A DNA stretch of 64,000 nucleotides, taken from Platycnemis pennipes (lineage: Eukaryota > Arthropoda > Insecta > Odonata > Platycnemididae). The stretch lies in assembly GCA_933228895.1 (NCBI GenBank), contig OW121848.1, forward strand, positions 100,087,470 through 100,151,469. The letters are read 5' to 3'. The notes under the pieces are model-generated. The model was not told the origin of the DNA, did not search any database, and saw only the letters and a program-made list of their open reading frames with translations. Positions 23,936-33,610 of this stretch are shown piece after piece. The position numbers and the translations under genes were made by a program. The first letter of the stretch is position 1; every line of letters begins with the position of its first letter.

Positions 23936-24560
23936 TTTAAAGACATGTTATTTATTGATTTAAAATTCTAGAAATGGAGTATTCTTATAGCACCAAAACG
24001 GGTTTTTTCACATAGAATGCATAAGTATAAAAATAGAATTCACATAGAATGCATAAATAGAAATACTTTGGGTAATCACATTTTGATCATTAACATATTT
24101 GTATTTCTACCAGACAATATGTACTCGGGTCGACACGCGTCGTAATGGTAAAATGCCATTTTTGCTTGGGCGATTCAATTGGTAATTTCTCTTTTACTTC
24201 GTCCATCCCTGGTTACTCGACTTCCCAGATAACAGAACTCTTCCACCTCCTCGATTTTTTTTGTTTTCCTGTTGGTTTTCATTGGTTCTGGCTTCTCTTC
24301 TCCTACTGCATGCCAATACCTTAGGTTTATTTTTTTTATTATCATTGAACCATAAATATAATTTAAACCAATTTAAACATATAATTACTGCCTGGACTCA
24401 TATTTGGGCCTTTGCAAAAATGAGAATATTATTTAGAAACTTTCACGCCAGAAGAAACAAAGGAGGTTAGTAGAGGAGGTGCATACGAATGTCTTCTATT
24501 GTTGACAATTAGGCCAGTTTCGGGTTTTTGGGAATGGTACGACCCACCTCTTCGTAAAAA

Positions 24561-24588
24561 AATTCTTCTCTGGCCTTTTAGGTATGTT
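24561..24588 (+). promoter_or_regulatory. Second candidate recursive splice site
   Basis: The pyrimidine-rich attcttctctggcctttt is followed by AG (24580-24581) and then GTATGT, an acceptable donor. It has the same architecture as the site at 21661 and lies 2.9 kb downstream of it. Confidence 0.3.
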
Positions 24589-26094
24589 ATGTTCGTCTCA
24601 ATTCTCCAACTTCATGACAGTGGTGTCAATGAATTTCCTATGCATACGGATTAATGCATTTTATTCCAATTAGAGTAAATTCTATGCATTTAACCTAGTA
24701 CAGATATAGCCTACTTAAACCAGGTACTTGTCGCTCAGTGCATACCTTCTACTGTATATGTGAAGTATAACTATACAACAATTTTTGTCATCTTGCTAAG
24801 CTTACACTACTTTTAAGTTTCTTATCACATTCTTGTGTCTTAAAAGACAACAATTTTGGAAGTGGTCCACTTCGGAATACGGTATAAATCCATAAAATAT
24901 TCACCTTTTCGAATCCCCATAAACTTTCAGTTAAATACTTTTAGTTTTACCGAATGCAAACCTATTTGATCAGGGAGTAGCGCGAAAAGTAAGCCCGTAT
25001 AATTTTTCCGAATGAAGTGGCCGATGAAGATAAAAGAATTAACTGCGAAACTTCTTTTAGTACCTTTCGACATCTTCACGAAAAGAACAATGCTGTTTCC
25101 GGCATCGCTTTTGGATGAACTTTTTTAGCATCATTGCAATGGCATCTATGAACATTCCACGGATACCTAATGAGGCATTATGCTCTGTAGAGATTTGAAT
25201 TTTAATCCTTGTCTGTTAAAATATCTCCTATCTTAAGCTCTCTCCATCGAAAAAGATTATCTCTTCTCTTCATGTCTAAGGTTGATTCAAATGTACAAAC
25301 CCGTAAAGAAAAAAACATTCTCAATTTGAATACCGCTGCAACATTCATTAAATACTCCAATGTTAACCGAATGCAAACCTTCTAAATCCGTGAATAGCGC
25401 TAGCAGTCAGCACGTATCTTTGTGCGGAAAATATGACTGACCCTTTCTTTAAGATTAGAGCAATGCCGACAGCGTTTTAATTCCTTCGTTTCCCTTCCGT
25501 TAAATATCATACCTATCTCCTATTATCCACCTATCATTAATGGATCATGACTTTACCTATAAATCGGCTGTCCCATTGAATACTATTAATGGCGCAAAAA
25601 TCTTTTTTGAGGCAACGGTGGCTTAAGAAGTAGTAATTTTGTTTCTCGACCTCAAGACCTAGTCTTACTTGAGTCCCTATTTCATGTTGCCAATAAGCAC
25701 TTTCCCTATAGTAACATGATAAAGGTCCGTAAAACATCATCATCAATCAATCCTTTTTGGCCAAATGACCATCATCAGCAAACCAATTCGATGGCAGTGA
25801 CTGCAAAAAAAAATGGGGAGACGAATCCATCGCAACATTCATCACTCACTATATTGGTGGCGTCATCGGAAAAAAAACCCTCGCAAAAAGCGGTGAAGAT
25901 TGTGAAGCGATTGTGTGTGGGTTGAGATCGGAAGGGAGTTGGTTGGAAGAAGTAGATTTTGGGAGAAAAAGAGCCAAGGGAAAGATGTGAGAGAGAGAGA
26001 GGGAGAGAGAGAATGGAGTAGTGAATGGGGAGAGCTGAGGAACGGTGAAGAGAGAACGGGGAGAGGCAATCGCTGCGGGAAAGATAGTGGATGA

Positions 26095-26490
26095 GTGGGA
26101 ACGATTGATGACGTGGAAAAATTGAAAAAGGAGAGGGGAGAGAGTGATGACAGTTGTACTCGCGAAGGGCTTTCTAGCTCATCAGTTTCAATAAGTGTGG
26201 GGAAGCCACGACGAAAGAGAAGTTTTGGCCCTGAAATCGCGAATTATCGTCGAGACCTGATGGACAGCGTGCTGTCCATCTGTCGGTCAGCGCTGGCACG
26301 ACTACGAAGTGGGGGTGTGGTTACCGAAAAAAAAAATGAAATCCAGTCTACGGAAGGTGGGTCCACGTCCACTCCCCCGATGCCGGGCAATTTGTGTGTT
26401 TTCCTGAAGGAGGAGATACAAAAAGTGCAGGCAATGGACGAGCCCAGATTGAAAAGGGTAATGGGGTTGAGATTTAAAGGGCATCAATGA
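26095..26490 (+). pseudogene. Unidentified open frame without an early ATG; possible TE-derived relic
   Basis: The frame runs stop to stop for 131 codons. Its first codon after the stop is GTG, and the first ATG comes only about 55 codons in. Composition is protein-like: a charged N-terminal part (DDVEKLKKERGESDD), a basic motif (GKPRRKRSFG), a serine/threonine/proline linker and a charged C-terminus (LKEEIQKVQAMDEPRLKRV). I recognise no domain. A (GA)n-rich gap separates it from another frame at 25716-25925. It could be a broken ORF1-like protein from a retroelement, an exon whose borders I cannot place, or chance. Confidence 0.2.
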
Positions 26491-28029
26491 ATGCAAATTA
26501 TTGGCACAAAGTGGGAAAGCAACATTTCTTTTGTACTCCGGTGGAGGCGAGGATGGACGGAAACTACTCTCGTAGACTAAGGAAAAAGGTTAAGCAGTCT
26601 TTCATACAAGCAGCAAAATGTGACCTCCGAACACGAGAATTTTCAGCTAGCTGATAAATAATTTCAATAAATTGAATGAATTGTCAGTGGACTACGCTAC
26701 ATTATTAGTTCATAAATACAGGAGCTTTTCCATTTCGCCTGTGCATATGTGCACTTTGACATTTGCGTCCTGTAAGTGCGCCAAGCTCGACTGCGAACAT
26801 TTTTGTCATTAAAATGTAATTTTATTTAATTTTATTTGTAATATAATTGCAGCTGGATTCGTTTAACATAACCGAAATTATGTGAAAGGGCACTCGTACT
26901 TGCAGACCATGCATAAGAGTAATTGGAAAAAATAAGTTTTTGCTGCTCTGAAGGTAATAAAGAAAACGATGGAGTTTCTTTCTGCCATTTAGGTAGCTGA
27001 GTTCTTACTCCATTTTCATGATCGGAGCATGGATAGAAAAGGAGACGCCAAAACTCGAGATATGAGTATCGTCTTTTGACTTTCAACTCTCTTTTCGACT
27101 GTTAATGGGTAAATCGAATTGCAGATTGGCAATTTTGTGTACTCTTTTATGTACACTTTTGTGTAGAATTTTTAAAGAGCATGTTGTAGGGCGTATACGA
27201 TACGATTGCATTGGTACATATTTTGATGATGTACATTTATTTTTCCGAAAGCGACTCCAACTACCAGTCACGCACCTTTCTGGATGTGAGGATTAAAGCA
27301 AAAGTTACCGAGATCAGAAGAGACCCGCAGCGCCTACAGTTACAGATGTGCTTAAAGGAAATTCTACTAGGATATTTCGGACAAAATTGAGATAGATAAA
27401 ATTTCTATTAGCATCATAGGCTTATACTGTTACAGCGGTTATTGATATCAGCTAATTTTAGCTCTATAAAATATATTTTGAATGTGTTGATTTCAAACTG
27501 TTCGCCACCAACTATCCCTTCAGTCACAACTGAAAAAAGTCTTATATAATTTGTATGAGTATTTTTCCTTCGTACTGACAGATTAAATGCCGTGAGGGAA
27601 CTTGAACAGCACGATGCGTCCTTCAGCCAAGTTGCTTGATGGAAGCAGCTTTTACAAAGACACCCGTCACGATCCCTTTAAATCCTCTCTACCGTTTCCA
27701 ATTCTTATTCCATTTGTTTCGTGTGCCTCCAACCGTGTTATGCTGGGCGGCTCGCAGAGCAAACATGCAGATGCGTAGAGGAAATGAGGGCGGTGTGAGG
27801 TCCTAAGGGTGTGATAGGAAGAGGGAAGCTGTAAGGATTGGGGAGGAAAATGCTGAAAAGGTGGGGAGGATATTGCGACCGTGTCCCCGGGGACTGGGAC
27901 GGTTGTCAAGGAGGACGCATTTGTTGATGCAGGGATTGACCCCGGAGACGACAGGAATCATGCACCCGCCTCACGTACGAATGCGAAACATGTAATATCT
28001 TCCTGACACGGTTCAAGGAAAGAAAATGA

Positions 28030-28530
28030 GAGCGAGGGGGATACGAAGAGGGAATCCTCGACGGAAATGCCAGGCGTGGCCTTTATCCTCCTTCGCTCTC
28101 CGCCCCCGCCCCCATCTCTCCCTTCCCGCCGTAAGTCGATCGACTCTTGACCCCCTATCTCTTGTTCCCCCCCCTCCTCTCGGCTCTCCTCAGCACCCTA
28201 ACCCTCCCCCTCCCCCCCCCCGGCAGTCTTCTGGCCCCCTCCCAACATCCTTTCGTGAAGCAGGAGGACCTTCGAGGAATCTTAGCGCGTTCCTCACCTC
28301 TCTCTTCGGTCATCCTCCTCGACCTCCTTCCTTTCCTCTTCCTTTCGTCCGTTTCCATTGCCTGCCTCCCAAGAGGAAAGGAATGATGGAAGGTCCGGGA
28401 GGAAGGACGAGGAGGAAGGGGAAATCTCTGCCCCGAAGTCGGCACTCGATTGACAGTAGTCCATGCGGAGGAGAGGGTGGGTGGATCGGGGACGTGTCTG
28501 TGAATTGTGGTCCAGTGGAAACGGTCGGGA
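28030..28530. other. GC- and CpG-rich block 2
   Basis: C-rich, then G-rich on the + strand, with runs of C (about ten near 28211-28220). Three overlapping open frames on two strands span it, all proline/arginine/serine rich; the mutual overlap argues against all of them being genes. It lies 120 bases from the MITE at 28646. Confidence 0.45.
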
Positions 28531-28645
28531 GTCATAATCGAAAGGAAGTTGATTCTCTACACCACTTTTTCCTCACAATTAGGCCGTGTTAGTTATAATT
28601 TGGTTTAGAGATGATGTGGTATTTGGAATCATTCATATTCCATTA

Positions 28646-28878
28646 AGGCCGCTTTACACGATACAATTTTTTGTACAATTTCTTGTACAAACGCTTGTAT
28701 AAACTGAACGAAATTGTATGTTTGTCTGAATGGAATTAGAACAGGTTATATTTCCCGTTCTGTCATTCAGACAATCGCACAAGCGTTCGTACAATTTGCC
28801 GCTTTACACTGTACAATTTTCTCATACAAGCGTTTGTACAAGAAATTGTACAAAAAATTGTATCCTGTACAGCGGTCT
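28646..28878. mobile_element. 233-bp MITE with ~55-bp terminal inverted repeats and TTA target duplication
   Basis: The left end AGGCCGCTTTACACGATACA and the reverse complement of the right end AGACCGCTGTACAGGATACA continue through ATTTTTTGTACAATTTC and TTGTACAAACGCTTGTA with almost no difference. Both sides carry TTA (28643-28645 and 28879-28881). Long, well-preserved inverted repeats plus a TWA duplication fit a PIF/Harbinger-type MITE. The interior repeats the same motifs (CCGCTTTACAC, TTGTACAA), so the whole element folds on itself. There is no coding capacity. Good preservation suggests recent insertion. Confidence 0.8.
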
Positions 28879-28881
28879 TTA

Positions 28882-30849
28882 GACATCTTACGTATTTAAA
28901 TTCCTCAAAAAACACCAAAGGTGACTACTCTGGCGATTTAAAATAGTTTTTAAAGTTGTCTTTCTTTAGAGCAAATGAAAATGTCCTTCTTTAATGGCCT
29001 TATATATTATTTCAATTTAATATTTACTATTTATCTTGTTTTATGGTATATTTGGGAAATTTTACGCTAATTGCTAGAATTATTTTTTTATGAATTTGCT
29101 AAAAAAGAGAAGGATGAATATTCATGCTAGTTTTTGCAACGGATTTCAACATGGATCCGCGAAAGGACGTATTAATGCATTTGATTTTCCTGGGAGTTAA
29201 TTCAATTTCTTAAAACTGATACGAATTTAACTTATTTAAACTGCATATTTAGCCTATGCTTGCGTATTAGCGCACTGTCTTGTTTACTTTGACTAAGTTT
29301 TATAAATACAGGTCACTATTCACCTTACTACTTTAAGTTTTACAGCTTGCAAAATCAATTCATCGGTGAGTATTGCCTGTGGTAAGCCTGTGCCTATCAA
29401 TATGTCCGTACCTATCAACATAATTTGCTTGCAAGGATGAACCTTGCATCTCAAAATTGCCCCGATTCTGTCTACTGTGCATGCTAACCTCCTTGTCTAG
29501 ACTAATGCCTTACGTATTCGTACCCACTTCAAGATCACTTCTCCCTTGGAAGGCAGCGTTTAGTCACATGAGTAGCAAAGACGTGTATGGCCGTATCACT
29601 TCCGCTATGATCAAAGGTACACTTTTGCTAAATTGTAACGGATTATTGGAATCGTGGTTATTACTGGGAGGCGAACGACAGGTGATTTCGTATTCGACAT
29701 TTTTGGATACGTGTGTGTGTAGACAGAGGAAGAATGTTTTGGTGAACGTAGGTCGGGTGGGGAGATATCCAAGTAAATGACTGTTTTTGAATGAAAAACG
29801 GCAGTCCTTGTAGTTTTAGTTACTTGAAGAAGGTGGCCGACAATGAATGGCTTGTGCGACATTTAAAATGAGGATAAAGGATGAAAAAGGATGTAGATAG
29901 ATATATAGATAGATTTTTGTTCTTGGACATTATGTCCCTTGGAAGATTTACAGACAACAATGGGTAGTTATTCACAGTCTCATTAGTGACATTGATTTTA
30001 CAATTGAGTCATCTAAACATCGACGAAACAATTAGCACAAGGTGTCAATAGTTGAACAGTAGTTTATACAAAATAACCAATTTAACAACAATATATTTCA
30101 ACAGAAACTTAATAACAGAAAGAAATCATCAACTGTAGATGCAAGCAGGGAAAGAGGGGATGCGAGAGACTATGCCAAATAAGGCTAAGGGAGGGGGGCA
30201 TGTCTTCCCAATAAATAGCCAAGATGCTACTTCATCTTAGGTATTTCACCCTGATGATGCGGCCTCGAATGAAAGCGAAAGCTCGGACGACAAATCTCCA
30301 AACGCGGCGGCTCCCGAAAGAGACAACTGGAAATTCTCTACGCTGCGAAAACCTGCACTCAGACATTTACTTTTATTATACTCTGTTCCCTCCAGCCGAT
30401 ATTTACTTTATTTGTGTTTAAAGTATTCGTTGTTGAATTAGTCGTCAAGATTGCTTAGGTTTTATCACACCATGTAAACTAAACTAGTACCAATAGTTGG
30501 TTATTTGGTGGAGGCGACCGACAAATGAGGTCATTTGCGCCAGAGTGGATACTGGGTAACTGGTTAAAGCCATCTCCCGAGTCCTGACTTTTCATGAGTC
30601 ATTTTGCTAGCATGGTCCGGTAGGGATTCGAGTATTGAGAGAGAAAAGCACTTATCGAAAAGGAGTACATATATGTGTTTATTGAAGGCGGGGAGGAGTC
30701 AGGGTTCTGTATAATATGCCTTTGATGCGATTAAGTGAAACAGAACAGTAAGAGAGGGAGAGAAATGGCTTGAATGGAGTTTCAAGACGATTTGGCTCTC
30801 CGATACTAAAGGGAGTGTTTTACTGTAAAAAGAAAATCAAGTGACGAGG
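28882..30849. other. AT-rich intronic sequence
   Basis: No gene is supported. The sequence at 30250-30285 (CCTGATGATGCGGCCTCGAA followed by GAAAGCGAAAGC) looks like the kind of segment seen near the ends of some retroelements, but it is too short to assign. Confidence 0.4.
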
Positions 30850-31230
30850 GCTTCCCCATCATTTCTTACCTGCTTCTTTCATTCCCTCCGGTCACCAAAT
30901 CTCTCTCCCTTTGCAGAGTCTTGCCCATATTTATTCCCTCTTCAGTTTCCATCTCACTCTCAATTTCTTCTCTCTACTCTTCTCTCTCTTTCCCTCCGCG
31001 GTGCAAACCGTCGCTCCCTCGACTTCATACTCTTTTCACATCATGATTTTCTCTTCCCCCACCTTCTTCGTTCGGCCCTTTGCTCTGCGGGAGTGAAGTT
31101 GGCACGCGGATATATTTAACGCGGGAGCGAAGGAGACGGCTGGTGGGGAGGCGGTGGGAGATGGGGGTTGCGTCGGCGATGGGGAGTAGAGGGAATCAGG
31201 TCCAACCCCGCAAGCGTGCGAAAGACTTAA
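30850..31230. other. C/T-rich then GC-rich block 3
   Basis: The first part, 30850-31080, is a pyrimidine tract. The second part, 31080-31230, is G-rich with several CpGs, including cgcgggagcgaagg. Overlapping open frames on both strands are composition artefacts. It lies immediately before the hairpin cluster. Confidence 0.4.
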
Positions 31231-31313
31231 TTGCTTGCGGGACGGGAGACCATATTTTTGAAGGGAAAAGAGTGTGAGATATATTTTTTTCATTTATTTA
31301 TTTCTTTATTTAT

Positions 31314-31487
31314 CCTGGGCTAGATGAGGCCATATGGCCCCCTCTGCCCCTAGCCCAGGGGCAGAGGGGGCCGATATATATATTCTCATATATTATATAT
31401 ATATTCTTGGAATATATATATAATATATGTGAATATATATCGCCCTCTCTGCGAATATATATTATATACATATTTGCAGAGAGGACG
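31314..31487. repeat. Cluster of three adjacent hairpins with nested palindromes
   Basis: Hairpin 1 (31336-31372) has a perfect 15-bp stem, GGCCCCCTCTGCCCC against its complement, with a 7-base loop. Hairpin 2 (31373-31441) is an AT-only stem of about 32 bp with a TTG loop, beginning immediately where hairpin 1 ends. Hairpin 3 (31441-31487) pairs CGCCCTCTCTGC with GCAGAGAGGACG and extends inward through AATAT/ATATT. Hairpin 1 competes with another stem, CCTGGGCTAG (31314-31323) against CTAGCCCAGG (31350-31359), whose loop contains the perfect palindrome GGCCATATGGCC (31328-31339). Hairpins 1 and 3 share the CCTCTGC/GCAGAGG core, so they may be diverged copies around the AT stem. Confidence 0.8.
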
Positions 31488-32024
31488 CATTAAGCGGATG
31501 CACAAAATTTCACACAAAAAAGAGACAACACTAAACCTGGTAGCTTAAAAAAAAAGATATTTGCTAAAGGAATGCTGGCGAACAATCTGAGCTGCTTAAC
31601 AACAGCTCTATGTTCAATAAAACATTATCAATCAGGCTTATTTCGAAGTTAAGAATTCATGTGGCATTAATTTGGCATGTGATAATGCGGTTTAACTCGC
31701 TATCTCAAGATGAAACATGCGAGTAATCCCCCTTATCCCAAAGCTATTTCCGCAGAAGTGAGTTTCAGGAGTTTCGGTTGAGATGCAAGGCACGGCGAAT
31801 AACGAGATTCTGGGAAATAAAACTAGGGTACGAGCCCTAGCGGTTAAGGATGAAATGAGAAAAGGCTGAAAGAATACTAATCCTTGATAATCTTTATATT
31901 GAATCATTCCTGCCCCTGATGAATCATTAAATTTATCCTTCTTTTTTGTGCATATCTCGCATGCACGGAGAATTTGACTGTAGGTATTTCAACTGATGAC
32001 TTTACATCGTACCATCTAACTCAT

Positions 32025-32100
32025 GAAAGTTAAACTCACGTTCTTTAGGTTGCTAGGCCAGTTCTTCACCGACCTGCCTGTCTCATCATGCGCATGCGTT
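32025..32100 (-). mobile_element. tRNA-derived SINE head
   Basis: On the - strand: AGGTCGGTGAAGAACTGGCC, then TAGCAACCTAAAGAACGTGA and GTTTAAC as a decayed box B. It lines up position by position with the copy at 21110-21200 with scattered substitutions. Confidence 0.55.
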
Positions 32101-32837
32101 GTCTTTTCTACGCATAATCGCCAAATATTCAGCGTAAGGGTACGGTTAGAAGTTGAATCAGCCATAAAAATTTTTATGCTCTTGATATACCACCCGTAGC
32201 AGTGAACTGAATGATAAATTTAATTTTTCTCGCTGTGTAATAATGTTATATTTTGTCGTTGTTGCTCTAGCTAGAGGTAAGCATTATGCGAAGAACTTTG
32301 CTGTTTGGTTGCCTCTTGTCATATTTGAAGACGTTAGCTACGTGGCGAAAGAGTATTATTCTAGTTGCCTTACACAATAGACGTATTTGCCCATACAATT
32401 ACTCTTAATTTATAAAAAACGCTGCTTTTTATTTTCAATTAAGGGCAAAGTGTTTTTCAAGTATTCGCCTTAGAAGTGGAAGACATTTATAAGCATGATG
32501 ATCCTAAGGTAGGTGAACAGTATGTGTTACGAATACACGTGCTGGGTGAAGTTAAGGACAGTAGTTAATCTATAAAATAATTCAATATTTTCGCCGTAGG
32601 TTCGATGTTTATTTATGAAAAATCACGCTATGCAAGGCACATATGGTTGACTTTGTAATTTATTCAATTTAATTTCATTAATGTAATATCTTATTTACTT
32701 TATAACAATCTTTATTTGTTATGCCACTTGCCTATCTGTTGTTGATCACATAAATACTGACTCACAACACAAATAAATATAAACAATATAATAAATTACC
32801 CTCCTATTCGTTAACAATATCACATTCACTTTCACTT

Positions 32838-32925
32838 TCTTCAGGCTCAAATTTACAGGCCATAAATCACTTCACCAATGATTACGAGCCACTTCACTTT
32901 TCACTCTTCGCACACAAAACAACAA
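32838..32925 (+). repeat. Low-similarity dispersed repeat, copy 2
   Basis: Same ordered blocks as 19609-19700 (cttcaggctc, atttacaggcc, cgagccacttc, a cacacaaaacaacaa end), same orientation. Identity of the element is unknown. Confidence 0.35.
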
Positions 32926-32975
32926 GTACCCTCTTAAAATTATGTACCTACAAAAGTAGTGGGGAGTGGACCGCT

Positions 32976-33224
32976 TTATCCCTCTAGTTTTATATGGAGT
33001 TCCTGGCTGATTTCCTCCAATATGCGATCCCGCCTCCTTCGTGTACCCTGGCTTCTCCGTCTTTGCTGATGCTTCGTCGCCTGTCTCCGATTAGGTCCAA
33101 TCCCGCCGGATGATTCTACGACGTGGACTCCGCTTCCCTCGTGACACTTCCTAGACCTCAATGCTTTTGCGATCTCACACCCAACGAGGGTTCTCCTCCG
33201 ATCTGGAGTATTGTTCATCATCAT
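32976..33224 (-). CDS. Small arginine-rich open frame, unknown
   Basis: An 82-codon frame starting at ATG 33222-33224, with two more ATGs directly after it and a stop at 32976. The product is strongly basic: DRRRTLVGCE near the start, then GGIGPNRRQATKHQQRRRSQ and GTRRRRDRILEEISQEL near the end. It is divergent from, and starts about 130 bases away from, the promoter-like stretch at 33350. No known domain is recognised. Basic low-complexity frames also arise by chance in C/T-rich sequence, so this is only a candidate. Confidence 0.2.
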   Translation of the reverse strand: MMMNNTPDRRRTLVGCEIAKALRSRKCHEGSGVHVVESSGGIGPNRRQATKHQQRRRSQGTRRRRDRILEEISQELHIKLEG

Positions 33225-33349
33225 GAGTGTTTTCAAGTCTGTTTCCGCACTAATAGGCGCTTCAGACCGGGAGGAAAGGTATAGGGATAGGAATGGAAGG
33301 GATGGGGATAGGATAAGGTCCGAAGCCTAAGTTCTCGCTCTTCGTCCCT

Positions 33350-33610
33350 CTTTATATAGTCAAACTCCCTCATTGTTTACGCTCGGCCATAAATTAGTTT
33401 CCCTGCGTAACATGCCGCGAGTTCAACAATAGCCACCGATACAATTTCTATTATTGGGATTGCATCTCCCGAATACCCCGAATCTCCATGCTCATTGCTA
33501 AAATTAGCCATTGTCGAGGCCGACGCCATATTTCCCTATGACTCTGTATAAATTTTCTAGACAAAACCCAACATGGCGGCTCCCCAAATCCCAAGCAAGA
33601 CATGGCTAAA
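33350..33610 (+). promoter_or_regulatory. Promoter- or PRE-like stretch: TATA-like box and clustered YY1/Pho cores
   Basis: A TTTATATAG box lies at 33351-33359. Five GCCAT/ATGGC cores (the Pho/YY1 core) follow at about 33386, 33508, 33525, 33573 and 33602. The one at 33570 is AACATGGCGGC, an exact extended YY1 match, and the one at 33525 reads AATATGGCGTC on the other strand. The ATG in the 33570 site has a good start context (caacATGG) and opens a 21-codon frame (MAAPQIPSKTWL...) ending at a TGA near 33638. It could be an alternative 5' exon or a regulatory element; the evidence is motif-level only. Confidence 0.3.

Larger units (their letters stand above)
21201..28029. other. Long intronic stretch with few features
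   Basis: Mostly AT-rich with no gene I can support. It contains the candidate recursive splice sites (21.66, 23.93 and 24.58 kb), a short duplication of ttcacatagaatgcataa near 24010-24055, a (GA)n run near 25990-26020, and one open frame at 26095-26490 listed separately. The open frames at 22066-22414 and 27667-27909 have no start context or family resemblance. Confidence 0.4.
31488..32975. other. AT-rich intronic sequence with a SINE and a weak repeat
   Basis: Apart from the SINE head at 32025-32100 and the repeat at 32838-32925, nothing is recognised. No supported gene. Confidence 0.4.

Noticed and set aside
28026..28592. 188-codon + strand frame
   Set aside because: Proline/serine-rich low-complexity translation of a C-rich block, with competing frames on the other strand and no recognisable domain.
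30250..30290. Hammerhead ribozyme (CTGATGA and GAAA motifs)
   Set aside because: The two core motifs are present, but I could not pair stems I, II or III around them.
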